Of a stretch of 64,000 bases of DNA, positions 33,636-42,314 are shown piece by piece. The stretch is taken from assembly GCA_017409845.1 (NCBI GenBank), contig JAFQRY010000001.1, forward strand, positions 38,226 to 102,225, read 5' to 3'. The translations under genes and the position numbers were made by a program. Position 1 is the first letter of the stretch; every line of letters starts with the position of its first letter. The stretch comes from Clostridia bacterium (GTDB taxonomy: Bacteria; Bacillota; Clostridia; Oscillospirales; Acutalibacteraceae). A model generated the notes under the pieces. The model did no database searches and was not told the origin of the DNA. It was given only the letters and a program-made list of their open reading frames with translations.

Positions 33636-35816
33636 TTATATATTAATTGTGAAGCTGTTTTCTCCTGCTGCCAGCACTCTTTTTTCATTGCCGAAAACAA
33701 ATTCCGCAGGCATACCGTCGGGGATAATTATTGAAAATTCAACATCTTCTCCGTTCTTTTTATATGCAACGGAAACCTTTCCGCCTGCAAGAGTCATAAA
33801 CCCTTCAACGCTGCTCACGCCGTCAACTATTACGGGCGAAACGATTACTTCCGAATAAGCCGCACAGTTATCCTTTGCACGGATTCCGAGCAGATAATCA
33901 TAAAGATAAGCAGTAACCGCACCGAACATCGGATGGTTATGCGAACGGTCTCTGAGTGAACCGGGCCAGTATTCCCAGAGAGTTGTTGCTCCGAGGCGCT
34001 TCATTTCGGCAAAGGAATGCAGAGAATCCGACATGAGCAAATCTGCCGCAAGCTGACCGTCACCGTTTTCAAAAAGGATTCGGGTCAGAATATCCGTTCC
34101 GAAAATTCCCGTGTCATAGCCCCCGAGCTTTGAATATCTTTCAACGATATTTTTATATGTTCTTTCATCACCGAGACCCATATCAACCGCAAAGGCATTT
34201 GCACCCTGAACACCGCCGAGGAAATTTCCGTCCCATTTGTTGAAATACGCCGCCATAACCGCTTTTTTTCGCTGAGCAAGGCGTTCTTCAAACATGGGAA
34301 TATCATCCTCTTTGCCGATGATTTCTGCAATTTCAATGCATCTTCCGAGTGCTTTTATATAAAAATAATTATTGACATAGGGTGCAGGGAGAACAACGGA
34401 GGTTGGTGTGCACCAATCGCCGAGGCACCACTCTCCTTCCTTGTCGCTCACAACAAGATTTCCTTCGGAATGTGACTCAAGATAATCAAAATATCGGAGC
34501 ATATGCGGATAGCATTCCTCAAGCACGGATTTATCACCGTAATGCTTATAAAACCGATAAGGCACCTCAACTATTGCACCGCCCCAGCCGCCGGGACCTC
34601 CGCCCGAATGGGTATAAGGTGCGGTATACTGAACATGACCCGTCAGGGTATCCTGACAGTCACGGATATCGTTTATCCACTTGCGGTAAAACCTCTCCGC
34701 ATCAAGAATATTCATTACCGCATGGCAGGTAAGCTGTCCGTCACCCGTATAGCCTCTGCGTTCAAGATGAGGGCAGTCCGAGGGTATGCCTGAATGCATA
34801 TTTGTAAGCTGAGTATTGACAAAGGTATCGTGAATCCAGTTGAGAAGCTCATTGTCACACCTGAAATCCGATATTATTTCCGCATCGGTATGAACAACCT
34901 CAACACATTCGGGAACGGCATTTCCGAACACCTCAAAATATCTGAACGCAAGCCATGTAAAAAGCGGATGAACAGTTCTTTCCGTTCCGTCGCAGACAAA
35001 CTCCATATACTGATCCTGAGTGAATTTTTTGTTGAGGCTGCCGTCATCCGACAATTCTTCCGAAAAAATAATTTTAACCTTTTCGCCCGCATTGCCCGTC
35101 AGCTTCAGCAGCGGATAGCCCGTTGTGTTTACTCCGCAGTCATAAACGGTGCTGCCGTCATTCTTTTTTATCTGCACGGCATCAAGCTTTTTTATAACTC
35201 TGTCGGGCTGACAATCACTGAAAAGATAATCGGTGTCAAGAGGCTTTGCAGCAACTGCATTTTTCCACCCGATATCACCGCTGCCTGACATAACAAGGTC
35301 GGGATTCATGCAGGTATAATCATGCGTTTCGCCCTCGGTGAAATCATAATTCTTCACAAAGCTTTCTGCAATTTCATCATTTTCTGACGAAACAAAATCA
35401 AACACTCCGTTCTCATCCTCGCCGTAAATTCTCCATATCGCCTTTGCATCGCCGAATTTTTTCTGGTTGTCACGGGTATACCATCCTCCGCCGAAATGAA
35501 TGACGATAACATTTTCTCCGTTTCTGAGCATTGAAGTTATATCATATTCGGGAACATAAATGCGGTGACCGCTGACAACCTCGCTGACGGGAAAATTCTC
35601 CCTCGGCTCAAAATCGGTATTGAGCGGCAGAAACAAATCCTCGCTGACTCTTTTTCCGTTTATGCAGCAATGAAAAAAGCCGAGACCGAGCACACGGAGA
35701 GCCGCTTTTTTCACATTTTCAACATTGAAGCGGCTCTTCAGAAACCAAAATTTATCCTCACCGCACTCTCCTGCACAAAGCCATTCCGCCGATGAAAACA
35801 TTTCTTTTTGTGTCAT
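33636..35816 (-). CDS. GH78 alpha-L-rhamnosidase
   Basis: 726 residues, typical length. It has an N-terminal beta domain (VLGLGFFHCCINGKRVSED), the YDCGVNTTGYPLLKL strand region, and the (alpha/alpha)6 catalytic barrel with SDCPHLERRGYTGDGQL, which contains the general acid Glu, and ATTLWEYWPGS with SHNHPMFGAV, which contains the general base. The C-terminal beta sandwich starts near ASSVEGF. GH78 enzymes cleave terminal alpha-L-rhamnose by inversion. No signal peptide, so it is probably cytosolic. The start ATG follows GGGAGGTAATGTT. It is a single-gene unit behind a near-consensus promoter. Confidence 0.93.
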   Translation of the reverse strand: MTQKEMFSSAEWLCAGECGEDKFWFLKSRFNVENVKKAALRVLGLGFFHCCINGKRVSEDLFLPLNTDFEPRENFPVSEVVSGHRIYVPEYDITSMLRNGENVIVIHFGGGWYTRDNQKKFGDAKAIWRIYGEDENGVFDFVSSENDEIAESFVKNYDFTEGETHDYTCMNPDLVMSGSGDIGWKNAVAAKPLDTDYLFSDCQPDRVIKKLDAVQIKKNDGSTVYDCGVNTTGYPLLKLTGNAGEKVKIIFSEELSDDGSLNKKFTQDQYMEFVCDGTERTVHPLFTWLAFRYFEVFGNAVPECVEVVHTDAEIISDFRCDNELLNWIHDTFVNTQLTNMHSGIPSDCPHLERRGYTGDGQLTCHAVMNILDAERFYRKWINDIRDCQDTLTGHVQYTAPYTHSGGGPGGWGGAIVEVPYRFYKHYGDKSVLEECYPHMLRYFDYLESHSEGNLVVSDKEGEWCLGDWCTPTSVVLPAPYVNNYFYIKALGRCIEIAEIIGKEDDIPMFEERLAQRKKAVMAAYFNKWDGNFLGGVQGANAFAVDMGLGDERTYKNIVERYSKLGGYDTGIFGTDILTRILFENGDGQLAADLLMSDSLHSFAEMKRLGATTLWEYWPGSLRDRSHNHPMFGAVTAYLYDYLLGIRAKDNCAAYSEVIVSPVIVDGVSSVEGFMTLAGGKVSVAYKKNGEDVEFSIIIPDGMPAEFVFGNEKRVLAAGENSFTINI

Positions 35817-35855
35817 AACATTACCTCCCGAAAATCAAGACGGATTCATATTTAT

Positions 35856-35884
35856 ATTCTACCATATTATAAATCGGTTGGCAA
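35856..35884 (-). promoter_or_regulatory. Promoter of the rhamnosidase gene
   Basis: On the minus strand TTGCCA (35884-35879) and TAGAAT (35861-35856) are 17 bases apart, about 40 bases before the start codon at 35816. Confidence 0.65.
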
Positions 35885-35891
35885 TAAAAAA

Positions 35892-35911
35892 GCACGGGTT
35901 TGTGCCCGTGC
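35892..35911 (-). terminator. Insulating terminator upstream of the rhamnosidase promoter
   Basis: GCACGGG and CCCGTGC arms with a six-base loop are followed on the minus strand by TTTTTTATTG. It lies just upstream of the rhamnosidase promoter and points the same way, so it stops read-through from upstream or is the relic of a lost gene. Confidence 0.7.
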
Positions 35912-36086
35912 CGCCTCCGCAGACAACCGAAATTCCAAAAAAGTTCACTTTTCGGTAAAAAATTTACATAAATTTTAAAATATTGACGGTCTATAATCTA
36001 TATATAGTCCATTATATCTCTTTTTTCAGGTAAAATCAATATATAAGATTATTTTCAATAATAACATTAAGGAACGGAGGGTAAAT

Positions 36087-36335
36087 ATGCAGATTAAAAC
36101 AAGAGAAGCCGTGGTACTCAGAATCAATGAGCTTTGCAGCGAAAAAGGCATAACAATCAACGGTCTTGCAAATCTCGCCGCAATTCCCCCGTCCACAATA
36201 AAAAATATCATTTACGGAGTCAGTAAAAATCCCGGAATCGTAACAATCAAAATGATTTGCGACGGTCTGGATATTTCTCTTGAAGAATTTTTCAGCTCCG
36301 ATGCCTTCCGCAATCTCCAGCAGGAAATAGAATAA
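36087..36335 (+). CDS. XRE-family helix-turn-helix regulator
   Basis: 82 residues, essentially one Cro/C1-type DNA-binding domain: RINELCSEKGITINGLANLA, PPSTIKNIIYGVSKNPGIVT and MICDGLDISLEEFF. RBS GGAACGGAGGG precedes the ATG. It stands alone between the rhamnosidase and a flavodoxin-like gene and ends at a hairpin. Small solitary XRE proteins in Clostridia often regulate their own promoter or a nearby gene; the target is unknown. The stretch 35912-36086 upstream is AT-rich with possible -10 words near 35994. Confidence 0.88.
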   Translation: MQIKTREAVVLRINELCSEKGITINGLANLAAIPPSTIKNIIYGVSKNPGIVTIKMICDGLDISLEEFFSSDAFRNLQQEIE

Positions 36336-36355
36336 CCCATATTTATTATTCCAAT

Positions 36356-36389
36356 AACACATGTGCAGTTCAGAAACTGTGCATGTGTT
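36356..36389 (+). terminator. Terminator of the XRE gene
   Basis: Arms AACACATGTGCAGTT and AACTGTGCATGTGTT pair with a two-base mismatch and loop CAGA, followed by TTTTATA. Confidence 0.8.
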
Positions 36390-36402
36390 TTTTATATACT
36401 GC

Positions 36403-36530
36403 AAATGAAAAGTGAAAGATTTCGGTTTTGTTTTATCGACGGCGGGATGTGGGCATCCCGCCCTATACTTAATTGTACGTTTTATATAATCGGGCAAGGG
36501 CGGAGCCCTTCCGAAACTTTGCACAATTAT
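36403..36530. repeat. Palindromic repeat element, copy 1
   Basis: A short non-coding mosaic in the gap 36336-36645. It holds a palindrome with arms GGCGGGATG and CATCCCGCC (36441-36463) followed by CTA, and a second hairpin AAGGGCGGAGCCCTT inside 36490-36518. Both modules recur with almost the same sequence near 59.1 kb, flanked by the same TTTTATC and TCCGAAACT words. No gene is present. Confidence 0.8.
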
Positions 36531-36584
36531 TAAAAGCACAGCCTTTTTCCCGCATGTAAATCCGCACGATTATGTATGAAATTG

Positions 36585-36613
36585 TTGAAAAAAAGATTTT
36601 TTTGTGCTAAATT
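36585..36613 (+). promoter_or_regulatory. Promoter of the flavodoxin-like gene
   Basis: TTGAAA at 36585-36590 and TAAATT at 36608-36613 are 17 bases apart, about 32 bases before the ATG at 36646. Confidence 0.6.
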
Positions 36614-36645
36614 ATATGTATAAGAAAATCAAAAAGGTGATTGAC

Positions 36646-38001
36646 ATGAATATTCTCGTATTGAACGGCAGCCCGAAGGGCAAATACAGCATCACACTTC
36701 AGACAATAAACTATCTTATGCAGAAATATCCCGGTCACAGCTTTGAAATCCTTGATGCCGGCAGAAAAATCAAGGCTTTTGAAAAGGACTTTTCTGCTGC
36801 TGCAGAAGCTTTTAAAAAGGCTGAGCTGATTATCTTTTCATATCCCGTTTATACTTTTATCGCACCATATCAGCTCCACCGCTTCATTGAGCTTATGAAG
36901 GAATCGGGAATTGATTTCAGCGATAAATACGCAACACAGCTTTCAACTTCGAAGCATTTCTATGATGTTACCGCACACAGATACATTCAGGATAACTGCT
37001 GCGACATGGGAATTAAGTATATCAGGGGTCTTTCAGCCGATATGGATGACCTTCTGACAGAAAAAGGGCAGAAGGAAGCCTGCGATTTTCTTGAATATGT
37101 AAGCTTCTGCGTAAAAAATAATATTTACGAAAAAAGCTCCGTCAGCAACACACCGCCCAAGCATATTGCGGTCAGCAAAGCGGATATCACAAACACGGAA
37201 AAGACGGGAGATGTTGTTGTTCTCACCAATTGCGAAGAAGCCGACACTCAGCTTATGAGCATGATTGACCGCTTCCGTGCCGTTATGCCGAGGAAAACAA
37301 GAGTTGTCAACATCAGGGAATATCCCTTCAGCGGAGGCTGTCTCGGCTGTCTTGAATGTGCCGTTTCGGGAAAATGCGTTTATAAAGATAAATTTGACGA
37401 ATTTCTGAGAAACACCATTCAGAGTGCACAGTCAATCGTTATCGCTTTTTCGATAAAAGACCATTCCATGGGAGCATCATTCAAGCTTTATGATGACCGT
37501 CAGTTCTGCAACGGGCACCGCACGGTTACCATGGGTATGCCGATGGGTTATCTTATCAGCGGCAATTATTCGGAAGAATTCAACCTTCAGATGATTGTTG
37601 AAGGCCGTGCACAGGTAGGCTGTAATTTCCTTGCAGGCGTAGCAACAGACGAAACAAATCCCGATGCCGAAATAGATACACTTGCAAAATCACTTGAATA
37701 TGCACTCAGCTCAGGCTATGTTCCTCCGCAGAATTTCTACGGTGTGGGCGGTGCAAAAATATTCCGTGACCTTATCTGGCTTATGCAGGGCATGATGAAG
37801 GCTGACCATAAATTCTATAAGGAGCACGGTCAGTATGACTTCCCGCAGAAGCAGAGAGGCAAAATGCTCGCAATGTATCTCGTGGGCGGTCTTGTTTCTT
37901 CGCCGAAAATAAAGTCAAAAATGGGCAACATGATGAACGAAGGCATGCTCATGCCTTATAATAAAGTTCTCGGCAAAAAATCGGATATGTTCAAGAAATA
38001 A
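36646..38001 (+). CDS. Double flavodoxin-like NAD(P)H-dependent FMN oxidoreductase
   Basis: 451 residues from the ATG at 36646 (AAGGTG site; the upstream ATG at 36604 lies on the -10 box). Two flavodoxin-like halves are seen. The first (1-175) starts MNILVLNGSPKGKYS, the FMN phosphate loop, with IIFSYPVYTFIAPY. The second (about 195-340) has VVVLTNCEEADTQLM and a Cys-rich segment GCLGCLECAVSGKC, as in iron-sulfur flavoproteins or FMN reductases, though the spacing to a cluster site is unclear. The tail (~360-451) is basic and hydrophobic (WLMQGMMKADHKFYK). It probably passes electrons to or from small substrates; the acceptor is unknown. It is a single-gene unit ending at a hairpin. Confidence 0.82.
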   Translation: MNILVLNGSPKGKYSITLQTINYLMQKYPGHSFEILDAGRKIKAFEKDFSAAAEAFKKAELIIFSYPVYTFIAPYQLHRFIELMKESGIDFSDKYATQLSTSKHFYDVTAHRYIQDNCCDMGIKYIRGLSADMDDLLTEKGQKEACDFLEYVSFCVKNNIYEKSSVSNTPPKHIAVSKADITNTEKTGDVVVLTNCEEADTQLMSMIDRFRAVMPRKTRVVNIREYPFSGGCLGCLECAVSGKCVYKDKFDEFLRNTIQSAQSIVIAFSIKDHSMGASFKLYDDRQFCNGHRTVTMGMPMGYLISGNYSEEFNLQMIVEGRAQVGCNFLAGVATDETNPDAEIDTLAKSLEYALSSGYVPPQNFYGVGGAKIFRDLIWLMQGMMKADHKFYKEHGQYDFPQKQRGKMLAMYLVGGLVSSPKIKSKMGNMMNEGMLMPYNKVLGKKSDMFKK

Positions 38002-38016
38002 AACAAAATATATTAT

Positions 38017-38057
38017 AAAAACCTCACGAGAGCAGACAGATACTCCCGTGAGGTTTT
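38017..38057. terminator. Bidirectional terminator
   Basis: Arms AAAACCTCACG and CGTGAGGTTTT pair perfectly, with GAG/CTC pairing inside the loop. It separates the convergent flavodoxin-like and glycerophosphodiesterase genes. Confidence 0.88.
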
Positions 38058-38066
38058 GATTTATGC

Positions 38067-39083
38067 TTATTTTATTGAATTCACCGCTTCATAAGCCATC
38101 TGCGGATAATCGGTCATAATGCAGTCCGCACCGTTTTCGGTGAGAAGCCTGACCTCTTCTTCGCTGTTGATTGTCCAGTACTGAACGGCAATATCGTTTG
38201 AATGTGCATAATTGAGCATTTCTCTTGTGCCGAGATTTATGAGATTATCGAGTGCATTCGAGCCGTAGGGAAGCTGCAGGGCAACATAAGACGGGCTGAC
38301 ATCACGCAAATCCCAGTTCATTCTGAAATAGAAATAAAACTGAACAGCTTCTATGGCATCCGCCGTGCGTGAAATTCCGGGATAGTTTGCTTTCATGTAA
38401 GCCGAGGTATCGGGTGCAAAGGTTGACCAGATAACTCTGTCTTCAAGATTTCTTTCGGTAATAATCGAATAAAGCTTATCAACCGCTCTGTAGCTGTCAG
38501 CCAGCATGCTCTTGATTTCGATGCAATAATTATATTTTTTACCGTTGCTGTTTGCCTCAACAAAATCAATGATTTCATCGCAGGTCACAACCCTGAGGTT
38601 ATAAGGTATATCCTCACCTCTCAGACCTCTGTAGGGATAATCTCCGCTGCCTTTGAAATTTTCGCCGAGATTGAGCACCTGAGCCTCTTCGAGCGTAATT
38701 GACGAAACCAAAACATTGCTTCTTCCGAAAGCTTCAACAGCGTTTGTCGTGTCATCGTATGTAAGATTATGGAGAAGAACAAGCTCTCCGTCCTTTGTAA
38801 TCTGAACATCAAACTCAAAAGTGTCAACACCGAGCGTGTCAGCCTGAGCAAGAATGTTTTCAAACGCCATGAGGGTATTCTGCGGTGCGAGACCCGCACC
38901 CGAACGGTGAGCGGCTATATCGGGGTCAAGATGTTCCGTGATATAAGGATTTGTTGAAATATAGGTTTCAACGGGAGCATCCGGGTCGCCCGCATCGCCC
39001 ATTGTAAGCATAATGGGAATGAGCATGACAACCGCAACCGCAGCATGAAAAACATTTTTTATCATCAAGAAAACCGAAGTCAT
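38067..39083 (-). CDS. Glycerophosphodiester phosphodiesterase, membrane-anchored or secreted
   Basis: 338 residues. An N-terminal hydrophobic segment (IKNVFHAAVAVVMLIPIMLTM) is a signal anchor or signal peptide. The GDPD barrel follows: IAAHRSGAGLAPQNTLMAF (HR and catalytic region), then TFEFDVQITKDGELVLLHN with the metal-binding Glu/Asp and second His, and YCIEIKSM. The end WTINSEEEVRLLTENGADCIMTDYP is typical. GDPDs hydrolyse glycerophosphodiesters to glycerol-3-phosphate, often from lipid or teichoic-acid breakdown. It is the last gene of a minus-strand operon with a lipoprotein and the propeller/barrel protein. Confidence 0.9.
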   Translation of the reverse strand: MTSVFLMIKNVFHAAVAVVMLIPIMLTMGDAGDPDAPVETYISTNPYITEHLDPDIAAHRSGAGLAPQNTLMAFENILAQADTLGVDTFEFDVQITKDGELVLLHNLTYDDTTNAVEAFGRSNVLVSSITLEEAQVLNLGENFKGSGDYPYRGLRGEDIPYNLRVVTCDEIIDFVEANSNGKKYNYCIEIKSMLADSYRAVDKLYSIITERNLEDRVIWSTFAPDTSAYMKANYPGISRTADAIEAVQFYFYFRMNWDLRDVSPSYVALQLPYGSNALDNLINLGTREMLNYAHSNDIAVQYWTINSEEEVRLLTENGADCIMTDYPQMAYEAVNSIK

Positions 39084-39094
39084 TTCAAAGCTCC

Positions 39095-39952
39095 TTAATA
39101 TGTTATTGAATAATCCTTTTCAAAAGTGAAGCCCGCTTTTGCATCGTGCGTTCCGAAAAGGTCAACCGTTATATCAAGCACAACAGGTGTGATATATTTC
39201 ATATGAACGGTTTTCCCGCTTTTTTTGTCTATAGTTGCCGTCACCTCGCAGCCGTTATACTCAGTTGTGAATTTTTTGACGAACGACACGGTTTCAGCAA
39301 CCTCGTGAGCTTCAATAACATCACAAACAGCACCTGCCCCCTCGCCTGCCGTTGCATTTTTACTGTCCTTGAGTCTGATACGGACAATATATTCTTTTCC
39401 GTTATCCGTACAGGTTGCGGACTCAACATGCTCAGGTCTGAGAACGCTTACATAGCTCTGATCGGGAACAAGGAATTCATTGGTGATTTCCTCCCTTGTT
39501 TCATAAACGATAGGGTCGGTATCATCCTTCATAAAGGTTTTTATCATGCTTCTTGCCGTCGAGTCAAGTGAAGCCGGAACAACGAGCTTATCATCGTGAA
39601 CAATACGCTTCTCGTAATTCTTCACAACCTTTTTTGCCTCGGGCTTTATTCTGTTAACACTTTCGTTGAAAAGCTCAACAATATCTTCGACTGTTTCTGG
39701 AACAACGGATTCCGTTGTTTCTTCTGCAGCTGAGGTTGACTCTGCCGATTCAGTTTCGTTTTCAGTCTGAAGCTCTGTTACAGCTTCGGAAACAGACATT
39801 GCCGATACGGCTTCCGTCAGTGTTTCCGTAATCATTTCAGCCGTCGTTTCAGCTGATACGGCAGTTGAAACGTCATCGCTGCTGCAGCCCGTAAGAAGCA
39901 CAAGCAACAACGAAAGAATGACAAAAAGCACCGCAATTACTGTCTTTTTCAT
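39095..39952 (-). CDS. Lipoprotein of unknown function
   Basis: 285 residues. Lipoprotein signal with lipobox LLTGC at about residue 23, then a Ser/Thr/Glu-rich stalk (~25-90) that keeps the protein away from the membrane. The folded part (~95-285) has no recognised domain; it contains YEKRIVHDDKLVVPASLD and a C-terminal beta-rich region (CEVTATIDKKSGKTVHMKY) that resembles the repeat of small periplasmic-type sensor domains. It lies 11 bases from the GDPD gene and 23 bases from the propeller/barrel gene, so it is part of the same operon. Function is unknown. Confidence 0.75.
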   Translation of the reverse strand: MKKTVIAVLFVILSLLLVLLTGCSSDDVSTAVSAETTAEMITETLTEAVSAMSVSEAVTELQTENETESAESTSAAEETTESVVPETVEDIVELFNESVNRIKPEAKKVVKNYEKRIVHDDKLVVPASLDSTARSMIKTFMKDDTDPIVYETREEITNEFLVPDQSYVSVLRPEHVESATCTDNGKEYIVRIRLKDSKNATAGEGAGAVCDVIEAHEVAETVSFVKKFTTEYNGCEVTATIDKKSGKTVHMKYITPVVLDITVDLFGTHDAKAGFTFEKDYSITY

Positions 39953-39975
39953 AAACCGTCCTCATTTCTTTATTA

Positions 39976-42153
39976 TCAGTCACCGAGAAGATTGTAATAT
40001 CTTCCCATCCAATAGGGAAGAAGATAAATATATGGCATCATGGCTCTCATGCCGTTTGCACCCGCTGTGCCCGGAAGAGTTGAGGTGCGGTTAACAATCT
40101 TGCTGTTGATGTCAACAAATTCCTCCGCACCGGAATCACATACAAAGGGATTGCCGTCATAATGAACAAGAACCCTTGCCGAATACTCAACGGGATATTT
40201 AAGCTGGGGAGGAACGCCGAGTGCCTCCTGCTCGGTATCCCACACGATATCCTTTCTGTAGCTGTTATAAACGGGCCATCTGACAAGGTCAAGATTCATT
40301 TCGGAAAGTGACTTTGCGGCGTTTTCGATATCGCAGTAATTCTCGGTAAGTGCTCCGTAAACGATATTGAAGAAGGGTGAACGCTCGGGTCTTTCGTATT
40401 CCCAATGATGAGTAAGTCCCATTTTGAAAATCTCGTTCTGTGCGGCATCATCATTGTAGACGATAAGAGGATAAATGTTGACAAAATCAAGCTGATCATC
40501 AATGTGGGCGGTGTGAGCATCCTCACACTTATACTGCATGCAGTTCATTGCATAATGATGCTTGCTGATAAGCATGTTGTAAACCTCGTTATATTTTTCC
40601 TCGCCCGTGACATGATAGGTTGTTTTGAGGAAAGACAGAATTTCAAGAGAATTCGTTCCTCTTTCGTAGAACCATCTGTCATCGTTATTGAGAAGATCGG
40701 GCTCCCAGTTTGCCCATGTGGTGGGAACGCCGTCAATATCGGTAAGGTGGAAATTATTTTCGAGAATATGGTCGGTGATTGTTTTGACGACCTGAGCGAT
40801 TTTCTTTTTCTCTTTCTTATCCGCAACAAGGTCAAAATAAATTCCGTAAGCAAAATAATGACCCGTCATTTCATCGCTCGAGGTTTCGCCGAGCCATTCG
40901 CAGTCGGGGTTATCCTCGCAGACATGCCATTCCTCTCTGTTGCCGGTGAGGAAATTTTCTTCATGGGAATATCTTGTTGCTCTTGCGGTGAAGCCGGGCT
41001 TGCCTGTTACTTCGGTAAGCTTTATCATAGCTTCAACCGCTCTTTTAGCGTTCGCCTTCGCCTTTTCATCACCCGTTACGGCATAGCGGAAGCACTGGCT
41101 CGCACAGTAAACGCCCGTGAAAAGTCCGTCATTATCGGAATTGGGAAGCCAGCCCGAATCAAGATCGCCGTATTTACGGAGCTCTCTTGAAACCTGATAG
41201 CCTTCATTTCTTGTGAAATACTTAACGGCAAGCTCATCATAGTGGTTTGCCTTTTCTTCAAGTGTCATCAACTTGTTTGTTATAACGCTTATTCCGCGGG
41301 GAGTAACCGCCGCAATCGTTCCGTTATCGGAAACGGTAATTTTGGTAACGGTAGGATGCATAAGCCATGCACCATAGGAAAAATATGTGATTTTGCCCTC
41401 TGCAAGAAGAATTATGCCTGTGTTTGTTGCAAAATATTTTTTACCGTCTGCAGCAAAAAACATGTCATTGAAGGAGCCGTCGGGCACGGAATAAAAATCG
41501 TTGCCGTTGAACCAGTAGTTTCTGCCGTCATAGATGTTAAGACCTTCATCCGAGCCTGCCCAGAGGTGACCGAGAGCATCAATGGCAAGGCAGTTTATTT
41601 TTCTGCTGAGAACGCCCGACATATCGGGAGTCATTTCTGCCCAGTGACGGCGCTTGCCCTTCATTGAAAGAAGCCCCTCCTCCGTGCAGCCGATGAATAC
41701 CGTTTCACCGTATTTTGATTTATTGTCGCGTGCCGCAAGGCAGAGAGTATTTTCGGGGAGACCTACTATGCTCACAAATTCATCGTTTTCCATAAGAAAA
41801 AGCTCTTTTTCGGTGATAAGCCATAACGATTTATCGAGGGCAACCGAAATGTCAACCACGGGTGCACCGAGGTCGGCAATCTTTTTGATTTTTCCTTTTC
41901 TGATTTCTGCAAGCGAATTATCAACCGCAGCAAAAAGTCTGCCGTTTCTCGAAAAAAGCTTTGACACCCTTGCGGAAAGCTTTTTTATTTTGCCGTCGGT
42001 ATATTCAACAAGACCTTCGGGCTGAGCAATATAAAGTGTTTCACCGTCAAAGGCAACAGAGGTTACGTTTTCAACGTCAATTCCGTTTTCTGCGGTGAGA
42101 AAAATTTTGTCATACTGTTTGAATTCGCCGAAATTGAGGGTAGGCTTTTTCAT
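39976..42153 (-). CDS. Beta-propeller fused to an (alpha/alpha)-barrel glycosidase-like domain
   Basis: 725 residues. The first ~290 residues repeat propeller blades of the two-component-regulator type (SVAFDGETLYIAQPEGLVEY, CLAIDALGHLWAGSDEGLNI, MFFAADGKKYFATNTGIILL). The second part (~310-725) is helical with features of (alpha/alpha)6 barrels: DGLFTGVYCASQCFRYAVTG, FTARATRYSHEENF, DEMTGHYFAYGIYFDLV and RAMMPYIYLLPYWMGRYY. No signal peptide or membrane span is seen, so it is predicted cytosolic. Propellers of this type usually sit outside the cell in hybrid sensors, and this pairing with a barrel is unusual. Substrate and activity cannot be assigned. Operon: followed by a lipoprotein and a GDPD gene. 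Confidence 0.7.
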   Translation of the reverse strand: MKKPTLNFGEFKQYDKIFLTAENGIDVENVTSVAFDGETLYIAQPEGLVEYTDGKIKKLSARVSKLFSRNGRLFAAVDNSLAEIRKGKIKKIADLGAPVVDISVALDKSLWLITEKELFLMENDEFVSIVGLPENTLCLAARDNKSKYGETVFIGCTEEGLLSMKGKRRHWAEMTPDMSGVLSRKINCLAIDALGHLWAGSDEGLNIYDGRNYWFNGNDFYSVPDGSFNDMFFAADGKKYFATNTGIILLAEGKITYFSYGAWLMHPTVTKITVSDNGTIAAVTPRGISVITNKLMTLEEKANHYDELAVKYFTRNEGYQVSRELRKYGDLDSGWLPNSDNDGLFTGVYCASQCFRYAVTGDEKAKANAKRAVEAMIKLTEVTGKPGFTARATRYSHEENFLTGNREEWHVCEDNPDCEWLGETSSDEMTGHYFAYGIYFDLVADKKEKKKIAQVVKTITDHILENNFHLTDIDGVPTTWANWEPDLLNNDDRWFYERGTNSLEILSFLKTTYHVTGEEKYNEVYNMLISKHHYAMNCMQYKCEDAHTAHIDDQLDFVNIYPLIVYNDDAAQNEIFKMGLTHHWEYERPERSPFFNIVYGALTENYCDIENAAKSLSEMNLDLVRWPVYNSYRKDIVWDTEQEALGVPPQLKYPVEYSARVLVHYDGNPFVCDSGAEEFVDINSKIVNRTSTLPGTAGANGMRAMMPYIYLLPYWMGRYYNLLGD

Positions 42154-42194
42154 GTTTATTCTCCTGTAAGTTTATTTTGTTTCTGCAGTCAAAC

Positions 42195-42223
42195 AGTATA
42201 TCATATAAAAACAAAATAATCAA
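42195..42223 (-). promoter_or_regulatory. Promoter of the propeller/barrel operon
   Basis: On the minus strand TTGATT (42223-42218) and TATACT (42200-42195) are 17 bases apart, about 42 bases before the start at 42153. Confidence 0.65.
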
Positions 42224-42249
42224 TGAAATAGTAAATTCCGTATTGTTTA

Positions 42250-42278
42250 TTGACAATTATTTCTGTGCAGAGTAAAAT
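42250..42278 (+). promoter_or_regulatory. Promoter of the ABC exporter operon
   Basis: TTGACA at 42250-42255 and TAAAAT at 42273-42278, exactly 17 bases apart, 36 bases before the ATG at 42315. Confidence 0.75.
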
Positions 42279-42314
42279 ATTAGTGTTTTACTACTTTGCA
42301 ACACGGAGAAAAAA

